Of a stretch of 64,000 nt of DNA, positions 37,090 through 44,549 are shown piece after piece. A program made the translations under genes and the position numbers. This DNA is from Natronosporangium sp035305625 (lineage in GTDB: Bacteria; Actinomycetota; Actinomycetes; Mycobacteriales; Micromonosporaceae). The DNA is taken from positions 62,001-126,000 of the forward strand of contig CAWEKD010000007.1 in assembly GCA_963809545.1 (NCBI GenBank), read 5' to 3'. The notes under the pieces are model-generated. The model searched no databases. It was given only the letters and a program-made list of their open reading frames with translations, and was not told where the DNA came from. Within the stretch, counting starts at the first letter, position 1. Each line of letters begins with the position of its first letter.

Positions 37090-37220
37090 GGGAGGCGTAC
37101 GTCTTCGACACAGGGCCGCTGAGCCACTTCGCCGAGGCCGGCTGGCTGAAGATTCTCCAGGTGGTGACCGGGGACCGGTAGCGCTGATCCCTGAACTGGT
37201 CTACGACGAACTTTCCGGGG
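37086..37220 (+). pseudogene. PIN-domain toxin remnant (frameshifted and truncated)
   Basis: The GTG at 37086 overlaps the antitoxin stop. It encodes REAYVFDTGPLSHFAEAGWL, the N terminus of a PIN-domain ribonuclease including the first catalytic Asp, then stops at 37181. One frame away the family sequence resumes as ALIPELVYDEL; adding one G near 37172 restores it. The reading then ends around 37215 where the convergent ClpP-like gene begins. The rest of the toxin, including later catalytic acids, is absent. Confidence 0.75.
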
Positions 37221-37830
37221 CGGGGCGGGTCACCTCGTCCACCAGGCCGTACTCTTTGGCTTCGGTCACGTCCAGCCACCGACCGGTGTGGAAGTCCTCC
37301 TCCACGCGGTGCCGTGGTTGCCCGGTCGCTCGCGCCACCCGGACCACCAGGTCCTCCAACGCTTGCAGGTGTCGGCCAGCGGCAGAGGTAGCGGCCTCCG
37401 CGTTACCGGAGATCCCCGGTGTGCGCGGTTCAGCCATCCGGAACCGGGCGTGCGGGTAGGCCACCCGGTGCCGCGCCACCGCGTACGCCCCGATCGCCGC
37501 TCCCCCCACCTCGGCGGTGGCCAGCGCGTGCACCGGCGCGTGCATGGTGTCGATCGCGTCGATCAAGGTCAGCACCGCGTCCAGGTCACCGTCGCTGGCG
37601 GCCAAATGCAACCGGACCGGCTCGTTGCTCATCGCGTCCAAGGTCAGCAGGCTGGCCGAGGCGGTGGCGGCGGCGTGCGGGGTGAGCGGCCCACGCAGAA
37701 ACACGATCCGCCGCTCGAACAGCTTCTCCTCCAGCCAGGGAGGTAACCCGGGATCAGGCGGCTCGATGTCGACCCCACCCGGCGGATTCCCCCAGGGCAG
37801 TCGGACGGGATAGCCGGTCGACGCCATCAT
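37201..37830 (-). CDS. ClpP-like protease subunit homologue lacking the catalytic Ser and His
   Basis: A 209-residue protein with the ClpP/crotonase fold: FERRIVFLRGPLTPHAAATA near residue 38 matches the ClpP N-terminal strand, and the C terminus ends with WLDVTEAKEYGLVDEV as in true ClpP. The nucleophile loop, normally GxAASMGA, reads VGGAAIGAY without Ser. The HQP region reads RMAEPR without His. It is therefore probably inactive, like the ClpR or pseudo-ClpP subunits that modulate ClpP rings. ATG at 37830 or 37827; upstream frame is unconserved. Confidence 0.8.
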   Translation of the reverse strand: MMASTGYPVRLPWGNPPGGVDIEPPDPGLPPWLEEKLFERRIVFLRGPLTPHAAATASASLLTLDAMSNEPVRLHLAASDGDLDAVLTLIDAIDTMHAPVHALATAEVGGAAIGAYAVARHRVAYPHARFRMAEPRTPGISGNAEAATSAAGRHLQALEDLVVRVARATGQPRHRVEEDFHTGRWLDVTEAKEYGLVDEVTRPAPESSS

Positions 37831-38006
37831 GATCACCCACTTCCGGGCGGCCGCCCGCGGCCCGCGACGGTCGCACCCGCCGGTCGACACGCCAGGCGTC
37901 GACCTCGACGACCTGCCCCTCTATCTCGAACGATATCCCGGCTAGCGGAGGGAGTCAGCTCACCTGCGCGATAGCCGCGCCGGTTCGGGCACCGGCTGCC
38001 GCGCGG

Positions 38007-38333
38007 TCACGCCGTGTCCGGGGCGGTCAGACCGAACCGTTCCCGTTCCGCCGGGGGCACCAGATCCAGGTGTTGTGCGGCCTCCCGGGCCACCACGCTC
38101 CGCACGTACGGGCAGTAGGGCAGCACCGACAACCCTCGGCGCCGCACGTCGGCCAACACCCCGGCGACCAGTTCTCGGCCCCGGCCCCCGCCGCGGTGGG
38201 AGGGATCAATGTTGGTGTGGGTCAGCGCGATCTGGTGGTCCTGCCGCTGATAGGTGACAAACCCTAGGAGGGTGCCCGCTTCGACCAACTCGTATCGGCT
38301 CTCTTCCGGGTTGTCACGTATGGTCGCGGTCAT
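38007..38333 (-). CDS. Small GNAT-family N-acetyltransferase
   Basis: A 108-residue one-domain acetyltransferase of the COG2388/YjdJ type. The acetyl-CoA loop is HRGGGRGRELVAGVLAD near residue 46, and the conserved LSVLPYCPYVRSVVARE lies near 68. Such short GNATs acetylate small metabolites or protein N termini; the target is unknown. The Shine-Dalgarno GGGGAGGACAGG directly before the ATG at 38333 fixes the start. It is divergent from the pirin gene, with 111 bases between them. Confidence 0.9.
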   Translation of the reverse strand: MTATIRDNPEESRYELVEAGTLLGFVTYQRQDHQIALTHTNIDPSHRGGGRGRELVAGVLADVRRRGLSVLPYCPYVRSVVAREAAQHLDLVPPAERERFGLTAPDTA

Positions 38334-38444
38334 CCTGTCCTCCCCTGCCGACGTCCAGTCAGTCGTTTCACCCGACGGCCCTTCGGGTAAACGCCAAGGC
38401 AGCAGCTCCGATACCCGCCGCTGCTGGTAGGGGAGGGATCGGCG

Positions 38445-39182
38445 ATGATGACGATCCGGCACGCTGAAGAAATCTTTGAAGAAGACGCCGGTTGGTTCCA
38501 CTCCAGGTGGCACTTTTCCTTCGACCGGTACCACGACCCGGAGCAGATGGGTGTCGGGCCGTTGCGGGTGTTCAATGACGACCGGATCGTGGAAGGTGCA
38601 GAGTGGCCGATGCACCCCCACCGGGACGTTCAGTCCCTGACCTATGTGGTGGAGGGACACTTCGCGCACGCCGACTCCTTGGGCCATAACGGCACCCTGG
38701 AGCCGGGCGCCGCCCAGGTGATGACTTTCAGCCACCGGGGTGCGATGCACTCGGAGCGCAACGCTTCCAAGACCGAACCGATGCGGTTCATTCAGTTCTG
38801 GATCCTCCCCAGTGAGCCGGGGCTGCCGTCCGGAGTACAGCAGCACCAGTACGCCGAGGCGGACCGGACCAACCGCTGGTTGCAGATCATGGGTCCGCCG
38901 CAAGAAGAGGGGTTGAACCTGGCCCAGGACGCCCGGGTGCGGGTGTCGCGGCTGTTGGCGGACCGGACCCTGAGCCACGAGTTCGGTGAGGGGCGGGGCG
39001 GCTACGTGTACGTGATCGACGGACTGGCGAGGTTCGATGACCAGCAGGTCGCGATCGGGGACGCTGCCAAGATCGAACATAGCCACCTGTTGACGGTGAC
39101 GGCGGATACCGACACGGAGCTGATACTGGTGGATGTGCCGCTGGCATACACCCCGGTGGGGGTGTGGGCCGAGCCGGACTGA
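38445..39182 (+). CDS. Pirin-family bicupin protein
   Basis: A 245-residue pirin. The metal-binding pirin signature MHPHRDVQSLTYVVEG with paired His lies near residue 56, followed by VMTFSHRGAMHSE with a further His and Glu. The C-terminal cupin is divergent. Bacterial pirins have quercetin-2,3-dioxygenase or regulatory roles. Start ATG 38445 follows GGGAGGG. Confidence 0.93.
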   Translation: MMTIRHAEEIFEEDAGWFHSRWHFSFDRYHDPEQMGVGPLRVFNDDRIVEGAEWPMHPHRDVQSLTYVVEGHFAHADSLGHNGTLEPGAAQVMTFSHRGAMHSERNASKTEPMRFIQFWILPSEPGLPSGVQQHQYAEADRTNRWLQIMGPPQEEGLNLAQDARVRVSRLLADRTLSHEFGEGRGGYVYVIDGLARFDDQQVAIGDAAKIEHSHLLTVTADTDTELILVDVPLAYTPVGVWAEPD

Positions 39183-39211
39183 CCGCCCGGGCGGCAGGGG
39201 CCGGGGCGACG

Positions 39212-39448
39212 TCACGGCTGATCTCCGGCTTCCGCCCGCGGCACCGGATGCTCCACCAGGGCAAGCACCCGACTAGCCATGAACCGGGCGGTCCGGACCA
39301 CCCGGCCACTCCGGGTCACTTCCGCCACTTCTACCACTCCTCGCCCGATGGTGGTCTCCACGCGCCGCCCTGCCCTGGTCGCGGCCAACTCGTACCGCAG
39401 GGACGAGCCACCGGCGTCGACCACGATCTCCACCCGGTCACCCTTCAC
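39212..39448 (-). CDS. Small conserved-looking hypothetical protein
   Basis: A 78-residue soluble protein rich in Val and Arg, beginning KGDRVEIVVDAGGSSLRYEL. The alternating hydrophobic pattern suggests beta strands. The GTG start is preceded by GAGGAGG at a good distance, which is the main reason to call it. No family recognised. It may be translationally coupled to the short reading frame ending at 39445. Confidence 0.6.
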   Translation of the reverse strand: MKGDRVEIVVDAGGSSLRYELAATRAGRRVETTIGRGVVEVAEVTRSGRVVRTARFMASRVLALVEHPVPRAEAGDQP

Positions 39449-39567
39449 CGCGCCTCCTCGCCTTCAGGCTCCTTCGGCCAATACCCCGACGGCTCGGCCC
39501 ACATTCCGGGGACAGAAACATCCCCGTGTAACCGGCTCAGGCCCCGGGTAGTCAACAGGAAGAGCAT
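39445..39567 (-). CDS. Possible 40-residue upstream coupled peptide
   Basis: An ATG frame of 40 codons (MLFLLTTRGLSRLHG at the start) ends with a TGA overlapping the GTG start of the 78-residue gene. The stop-start overlap and the internal ribosome-binding site for the next gene support a real coding unit, but no homology is recognised and the chance of a spurious frame in GC-rich DNA is appreciable. Confidence 0.35.
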   Translation of the reverse strand: MLFLLTTRGLSRLHGDVSVPGMWAEPSGYWPKEPEGEEAR

Positions 39568-39618
39568 CGGTCGGTCACTGCGGACGCGGGGGCCGGCAAC
39601 GAGCGACGGAGCGAGGTC

Positions 39619-39831
39619 ATGAAAACGATCACCGTTCACTTACACGGCGGCCCGCTGGACGGGACGACTCAGCCGGCCCCGGTGGGCGAGGACGGCAACC
39701 CACCGGAGTGGACTGATTTCGACTTCGAGTGGGCGGGCGATTGGTACGCCCAGTATCGGCGGGCCCATCGCGGAGAAGACGGCTGGCACTTCCAGGCCAC
39801 CGGGATCGAGAAGAAGGCCGACGAGGAGTAA
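39619..39831 (+). CDS. Small acidic hypothetical protein
   Basis: A 70-residue protein beginning KTITVHLHGGPLDGTT, with Trp- and acidic-rich WTDFDFEWAGDWYAQYRR. The HGGPLDG pattern is a common opening in small actinobacterial proteins of unknown function. GAGCGAGG ribosome-binding site upstream of the ATG. A strong hairpin follows the stop codon. Confidence 0.7.
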   Translation: MKTITVHLHGGPLDGTTQPAPVGEDGNPPEWTDFDFEWAGDWYAQYRRAHRGEDGWHFQATGIEKKADEE

Positions 39832-39838
39832 CCCTGCG

Positions 39839-39866
39839 GGCCCGGGAGCCGCGCCGCTCCCGGGCC
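39839..39866 (+). terminator. Strong GC hairpin terminator
   Basis: Perfect 11-bp stem GGCCCGGGAGC (39839-39849) and GCTCCCGGGCC (39856-39866) with a six-base loop, eight bases after the stop of the 70-residue gene. It insulates the lanthipeptide locus from upstream transcription. Confidence 0.7.
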
Positions 39867-40163
39867 GGCGGTCTGACCGAAACGCAACGCACCTGCATTG
39901 ATCTGTGATCATTGATCCTGAATGCGGCCCGAACAGCTCACGGTTACGCCGGACACAGCGAGCAGTGGATATCCTGACAAATAGCCAATTCCAGGATCTG
40001 GACTTTGATATTAGGATACTCCTCAGGAAAATGAGCGAATGAGTAATTCATTGGCGATGGCCGCTTAGCGCTCGAATGGGAAACCAAGGCAGCGGCGGTA
40101 TGAAAATACTGGCAACATGAATAGGTGACCTCGGCAACTGTGGCGTTCGGGGAGGCGTAGCCG
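39867..40163. other. A/T-rich regulatory stretch upstream of the SARP gene
   Basis: About 300 bases with far lower GC than the surroundings, without a supported gene. Two short frames exist: a plus-strand 45-codon frame at 39905-40042 and a minus-strand 35-codon frame at 39944-40051 ending ICQDIHCSLCPA. Neither has a convincing ribosome-binding site. The composition fits the long A/T-rich leader often found before pathway-specific regulators. Confidence 0.45.
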
Positions 40164-40940
40164 GTGGCGTCTCCAACATGCGTCCACATTGAAGTCCTAG
40201 GACCGGTTCGCGCCTGGTGGGGCGGTAGTGAGGTGCCGCTGGGCTCACCGCAGCAACGAGGGGTGTTGACACTACTAGCGTTGGCCGGCGGCCAGCCGGT
40301 GATGACTCGGGAGATCGTAGAGGCGTTGTGGGGTGAGCATCCACCCCCGAGCGCCGTCAACGTCGTCCAGACCTACATCAAACGGTTACGCCGCATGTTG
40401 GAGCCGGACCGGCAGGCGCGCAGCCCCAGCATGCTGCTACCGAGTGTCCCCGGTGGGTACGCCCTGGTCGGCGACCCCGACACCGTAGACATCTGGCGAT
40501 ACCGCCAACTGGTTCAGCACGCACGCGGCAGCGATGACACCGAGCAGGCGTTGAAGTTGCTGGCCGAGGCGCTACAGCTGTGGCGCGGCTCTCCCGGTGG
40601 CGATCTGCCGGCGCTCACTCATCACCATCGCCTCCAGGAAGCCGTCGAAGAACACGCCACCGTCACAACCTGGTTCGCGGAGATGGCGCTGTGCGCCGGC
40701 CGCGCCGCCATGGCGCTACCGGTAGTGGCGAGGATCGCGGCGACCCGGCCGTTCGACGAGCCGCTGCACGCGCAGTTGTTACGGCTCTACCACGCACTGG
40801 GACGACGCGCGGACGCCGTACAGGTCTATCTCGGTATCCAGCAGCGACTGAACGACCAATTCGGCTTTGACCCTGGCCCGGAACTGACCGCCGCCTACCG
40901 CGACCTGTTGCGGGACCGACGTCCCGGGGTGTCCAACTGA
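40164..40940 (+). CDS. SARP-family transcriptional activator (AfsR/DnrI/RedD type)
   Basis: A 258-residue Streptomyces antibiotic regulatory protein. The N-terminal OmpR-like winged helix (IEVLGPVRAWWGG, LGSPQQRGVLTLLALAGGQP, VNVVQTYIKRLRRML) spans residues 8-100, and the bacterial transcriptional activation domain with TPR-like helices follows (GDLPALTHHHRLQEA, FDEPLHAQLLRLYHALGRRADA). It has no NB-ARC extension, as in small pathway-specific SARPs. GTG start with GGGGAGG upstream. It is convergent to the lanthipeptide genes and is their likely activator through the repeats at 44019-44047. Confidence 0.93.
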   Translation: MASPTCVHIEVLGPVRAWWGGSEVPLGSPQQRGVLTLLALAGGQPVMTREIVEALWGEHPPPSAVNVVQTYIKRLRRMLEPDRQARSPSMLLPSVPGGYALVGDPDTVDIWRYRQLVQHARGSDDTEQALKLLAEALQLWRGSPGGDLPALTHHHRLQEAVEEHATVTTWFAEMALCAGRAAMALPVVARIAATRPFDEPLHAQLLRLYHALGRRADAVQVYLGIQQRLNDQFGFDPGPELTAAYRDLLRDRRPGVSN

Positions 40941-40943
40941 ACC

Positions 40944-40982
40944 GCTGGGGCGGCCCGGGACCGGGCCGCGGACCGCCCCAGC
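40944..40982. terminator. Bidirectional terminator between SARP and precursor genes
   Basis: Perfect 10-bp stem GCTGGGGCGG (40944-40953) and CCGCCCCAGC (40973-40982); the loop contains a nested CCCGG/CCGGG stem. It starts four bases after the SARP stop and 14 bases beyond the precursor stop on the other strand, so it probably terminates both transcripts. Confidence 0.65.
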
Positions 40983-40996
40983 CGTCCTAGGTAGGG

Positions 40997-41137
40997 TCAC
41001 TCAAGGGTGGTGAGGCAGGTGACGGGGCCACAGGTCTGCATGCTCGTGCACGAGCAGAAGAGACCGGGGGTGTACTGCCTGACCTCACTCGGCAGCAGCT
41101 CCAGCGCCGCCGGGTCCGATTCCAGCTCAAACGCCAT
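40997..41137 (-). CDS. lanA: Class IV lanthipeptide precursor peptide
   Basis: A 46-residue peptide gene. The acidic leader MAFELESDPAALELLPSE has the Leu-rich helix (ALELL) typical of class III/IV leaders. The core has four Cys at 28, 30, 36 and 41 interleaved with Ser/Thr at 29, 31, 32, 35, 40, 43 and 44, as needed for lanthionine rings. An excellent GGAGGAGGTGA ribosome-binding site precedes the ATG by six bases. The gene overlaps the 3' end of the synthetase gene by 11 bases and is cotranscribed behind it. No leader-cut motif such as GG or GA is obvious. Confidence 0.85.
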   Translation of the reverse strand: MAFELESDPAALELLPSEVRQYTPGLFCSCTSMQTCGPVTCLTTLE

Positions 41138-43994
41138 GTCGATTCACCTCCTCCCGTATGCGCTCGGATGGTTGGTTCGGTACACCTCGTAGTCCATGGC
41201 TGGACCCGAGGGCACCGTCTAGTGAGGAGCTGGATCCGCTGACCGGGGTGTCGACCATGAACCACCGCGTCCCTCCGTGGCGTAGCCGGATCAGGAACCC
41301 CGCCACCCCACCGAGGCCCGTGTTGAAATCCAAATTGATCGTGGGGCCGAGTTCGTCGGCGGGTAGCAACCGGCCGTCCCGCAACACGGCACGGGTGTAT
41401 AGGATCGCCGCCAGCTCCTCGCTCCAGGCACGGTACGGTCCCCCCAGGATGGCGGCCAGGTCGAGCAGAAACTCGCCGTTACCGGCCGCCCCGTGACAGG
41501 CCGACACCCCGGCCAGCCACCTGGTGTGGCGAACCGCTATCGCAGCCTCATGAGCCAACTGTCGGTATCGGGCATCTCCCGTCTCCTGCCACAGCCGGAT
41601 CAGAAAGGTACCGATCCCGGAGGCTCCGTTGCACCACACGTACCGCATGTCGTCGTCATGCGGGCCGGAGAGGCTGTCGGGCCAGTATGTCCCACGCTTG
41701 TCCCGGATGGCACCGGCGACCAGGGTCTCCCCGGCTGCTTCCGCTGCCCGACGACAATCCGACCGTCCCGTGGCCTGGGCAGCGGCGAGCAGAAAGGCGC
41801 CGATTCCGGCCACCCCGTGGGCGAACCCATAGGCGGCCAGACCCGCCAACGCGGAGTCGAACTCCGGGTCAACCCGCCAGAAGATCCGCTCACCCTGATA
41901 GCGGGCCTGCGCCAACAGGTGGTCGGCGGCATCGTTGACCCGCTCCAGCAACACCGGCTCCTTGGTCTCGTACCACAGCCGCAGGTGCGCCATCCCTAAT
42001 CCGGCGGTGCCATGGGCGATATCAGGATTGGGCCAACGTACCGGCAGCGCGGTCAGCAACTCCACGGCGTGCTCCGCCAGTGCGGCGTCGTCGAGGAGTC
42101 GGGCGGCGGAATACAACGCCCAGGCCGTCCCCGACCGGCCGAAGTAGAGTCCCGGCAGCAACTGGGTCGCCATGGTGCGACGCCGGTCGATCCAGCTGGC
42201 CGCCCGACGCACCGCGTCGACGATCCGTTCATCGCCGGTCAGTTCACCGGCCCGGACCAGTACCTCCAGCACTCCGGCGGCACCGTGCTGAACAGCGCAT
42301 GGGTCGGCCCGCCCACCCCAGGCCTCGTCGGTCGGCACCAACCGCTCCCCGGTGTGGTTCGACACCGCTTCGACCAGCGCGGCCAGGCCGTCGTCGAGCA
42401 GCCGCTGCTGCCGCTCCGGCTCCAGCCGGCCGTCGGCCCGTACGACTACCGCGGGTTCGGTCGCCGCCAGTGACCGACCTGGCTCACGATCAGTCCGGTC
42501 AAGGAAACGCCGCACCTGATCGACCGTCCAACGCTGGGCAGGGTCGTCGCTAGTCAGTCCGACCACCGCGGGGAACAGGAACTGGGCGGCCGGGTTACGC
42601 GCGGCGGCATACTCCAATGTGGTGGCGACACGGTGTTGATAGGTGCGGCCCCCGGGCGGTTGCGTGGGGCGGTCCGGCAAGAAGGCCGGCACGGCGCAGG
42701 TCGCCAGGAAACACAGCAGCGCACCGAGGGAGTAACAGTCCGCTTCCCGACCGGGAGCGGGCGTGACCCGGGACGCTCTCGTCACCTCCGGCGCGGAGAA
42801 TCCGGGGGTGTGGGCGGTGCTGACCAACTGCCCCGGCCGGGCGACCAGCTCGACGTCGATCAGGCGCAGCGTCCCGTCCGGCAGGACCATCACATTGTTC
42901 GGGGTGAGGTCACGGAACACGAAGCCCCGCTGGTGTACCTCGGCCAGGAGGTCCACCAGCTGGATCGCCAATGCCCGGACCTCGTCGACCGGCGGCCCCT
43001 CCACTTGCGGTGGTTCCACCACCGGGGAAGGCGGTCGTTCCGGCCGCCACGGCCGCCACCACTGCCGGGCCCAGTCGGCCAGTACCTGGCCGGGCAGCTC
43101 CTCCATCACCAGAAACGAATGCTGCCCCTGGTCGAAACTGTCCCGTTTGGCCGGTACCAATCCGGCCAGCGCCTCCAGCATCGCCGCCTCGTGGCGTAAC
43201 GCGTCTCGGGCGTCACCGGTCAAGTTGAGCCCGCTGATGTGCGCCCGGGCCTGTTTGACGATCACCCGGTCGCCGACTTCCTGATCAACAGCGCGGTAGA
43301 CCCCACCGCGACCCGACCGCACGATCGCCCGTTCTACCCGGTATCTCCCACCGAGCAACACCGGCTTCGCCTTCGCCGGCTGGTCGGCCGGCTGGCGCGG
43401 CGCTGCTTCCTCGAACGGCGGGGCGGCCCACGCCGGCGGGCAGAACCAGGGCCGACGCTGATCCTCCACCAGCCGACCGTCAGGCGCCTCCAACCGGGCT
43501 TCCATCGAGCCGTCGTTGTTCAGCACCGGCACCCCGGCGAAGGCGCCGTACCGGTAATGGACCAGGCTGCCTTCCCGGTACGGGCGGTCGGAGAGGATCA
43601 CCGGCCCAGGCAGCCCGGCCGTAGCCTGGTCCAACAACGGCGCCAGGGTACGGAGCTGCGCGTCATCGCGAGGATAGACAGTGATCACCTTGCCCGCCTG
43701 CGCCGGCTCGGTGCGTTTGCTGGTCAGTTCCAGCACCTGGTGCAGGTCCTTAGCCACCTTGAACGCACACTGGTGCTCGATCAGCACCTGCGCCGCCTGG
43801 TAGAGCACCACCGGGGCGGACAGCCAGGTGGCGGAGATGTGCAGCTTCCAGCCCTGCACCCGGCTGGGGTAGTCGACAGGAGTGACGTGGCACCATTGGC
43901 GGTCCTCCCGGATCCGCCACTCCGCCGACATCGTTCCGGGGAGGAGCATCGTCACCAGATCACGGAGAGGGAGGGAGCTCGGTGCCTTCGCCAT
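41127..43994 (-). CDS. lanL: Class IV lanthipeptide synthetase (LanL-type lyase-kinase-cyclase)
   Basis: A 955-residue enzyme that dehydrates Ser/Thr and closes lanthionine rings. N-terminal phosphoSer/Thr lyase-like domain about 1-215. Kinase domain about 223-510, with Lys247 in VIVKQAR, catalytic loop FRDLTPNNVMV (Asp362, Asn367) and metal Asp380. LanC-like cyclase about 530-935, with repeated GxxG helical hairpins and zinc ligands Cys788 (WCNGASG), Cys833 and His834 (ACHGAAG). Retained zinc ligands place it in class IV and not class III. ATG 43994 is preferred because a GATACT -10 element lies seven bases upstream, suggesting a leaderless transcript; GTG 44018 is the alternative. Confidence 0.9.
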   Translation of the reverse strand: MAKAPSSLPLRDLVTMLLPGTMSAEWRIREDRQWCHVTPVDYPSRVQGWKLHISATWLSAPVVLYQAAQVLIEHQCAFKVAKDLHQVLELTSKRTEPAQAGKVITVYPRDDAQLRTLAPLLDQATAGLPGPVILSDRPYREGSLVHYRYGAFAGVPVLNNDGSMEARLEAPDGRLVEDQRRPWFCPPAWAAPPFEEAAPRQPADQPAKAKPVLLGGRYRVERAIVRSGRGGVYRAVDQEVGDRVIVKQARAHISGLNLTGDARDALRHEAAMLEALAGLVPAKRDSFDQGQHSFLVMEELPGQVLADWARQWWRPWRPERPPSPVVEPPQVEGPPVDEVRALAIQLVDLLAEVHQRGFVFRDLTPNNVMVLPDGTLRLIDVELVARPGQLVSTAHTPGFSAPEVTRASRVTPAPGREADCYSLGALLCFLATCAVPAFLPDRPTQPPGGRTYQHRVATTLEYAAARNPAAQFLFPAVVGLTSDDPAQRWTVDQVRRFLDRTDREPGRSLAATEPAVVVRADGRLEPERQQRLLDDGLAALVEAVSNHTGERLVPTDEAWGGRADPCAVQHGAAGVLEVLVRAGELTGDERIVDAVRRAASWIDRRRTMATQLLPGLYFGRSGTAWALYSAARLLDDAALAEHAVELLTALPVRWPNPDIAHGTAGLGMAHLRLWYETKEPVLLERVNDAADHLLAQARYQGERIFWRVDPEFDSALAGLAAYGFAHGVAGIGAFLLAAAQATGRSDCRRAAEAAGETLVAGAIRDKRGTYWPDSLSGPHDDDMRYVWCNGASGIGTFLIRLWQETGDARYRQLAHEAAIAVRHTRWLAGVSACHGAAGNGEFLLDLAAILGGPYRAWSEELAAILYTRAVLRDGRLLPADELGPTINLDFNTGLGGVAGFLIRLRHGGTRWFMVDTPVSGSSSSLDGALGSSHGLRGVPNQPSERIREEVNRHGV

Positions 43995-44001
43995 AGTGGC
44001 C

Positions 44002-44047
44002 AGTATCGTCCTCGTCACTGGACGTTAACTGGACGATCGTTGGACGG
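44002..44047 (-). promoter_or_regulatory. SARP-type heptamer repeats and -10 box for lanL
   Basis: TGGACGT, TGGACGA and TGGACGG at 44019, 44030 and 44041 recur at exactly 11-bp intervals (7-bp unit, 4-bp spacer), the classic geometry of SARP binding sites overlapping a -35 region. GATACT (44002-44007 on the minus strand) is a suitable -10 element about ten bases downstream. Together they form a SARP-dependent promoter for the lanL-lanA transcript. Confidence 0.7.
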
Positions 44048-44549
44048 CGGACACTTCCCAGTCATAGAGCGCGAAAAGCGGGCATACCTCCGAGGGGCTT
44101 TCGTCCCGAGGCCCCACTCGCCTCGACGGAGCGGCTGAACTCGCCGGTGGCGCGATCCCGGAAGACACTGCCGTTGATGCTGCCGCCCATCAACGCCTTC
44201 ACCGCCACACCACCCGCCACTGATTCGAACCGACCGCCGACGTGGTCACTATCCAGCCCCGACGCCACGTCGTCATGCTTCTCCCGTCAGACTCGCCCGG
44301 CACTGTCGGGCGTGGATAGTCCCTTCACACCCGGCTGTCATGAGGGTTGCGGGGCGACACAGGGAGACACCACCGCTTCGAGACTTCCCGAAGAACCCAC
44401 TTCGTTCGGGCCAGCCGCCCTCGACCGACCGGACTCTCCGCTACTCAATGCGGGGTTACTCAATGCGGGGTGCGGGCGTACCGCATCGAGGTGGTGGTCG
44501 ACCCACGGTTTCCCGGAACCGCACCGGGAGGATGCATAAGATCATCAGC
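44048..44549. other. Intergenic region between lanL and asparaginase genes
   Basis: About 500 bases with no gene I can support. Both strands have short GC-driven frames (for example minus 44062-44268) without recognisable domains. A perfect 15-bp tandem duplication lies at 44442-44471, and a GCCCG/CGGGC hairpin lies near 44288. Confidence 0.4.
44442..44471 (+). repeat. Perfect 15-bp tandem duplication
   Basis: TACTCAATGCGGGGT occurs twice head to tail (44442-44456 and 44457-44471). It is identical and therefore recent, or held by selection. It lies about 80 bases upstream of the asparaginase start. Confidence 0.85.

Noticed and set aside
39905..40042. Plus-strand 45-codon frame with a DFDIRIL stretch resembling FxLD lanthipeptide leaders
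   Set aside because: No Cys/Ser/Thr core follows before the stop and no ribosome-binding site is visible, so the resemblance is probably chance.
44062..44268. Minus-strand 68-codon frame containing SINGSVFRDRATGEF
   Set aside because: No start signal, no domain identified and overlapping frames on the other strand are equally long.
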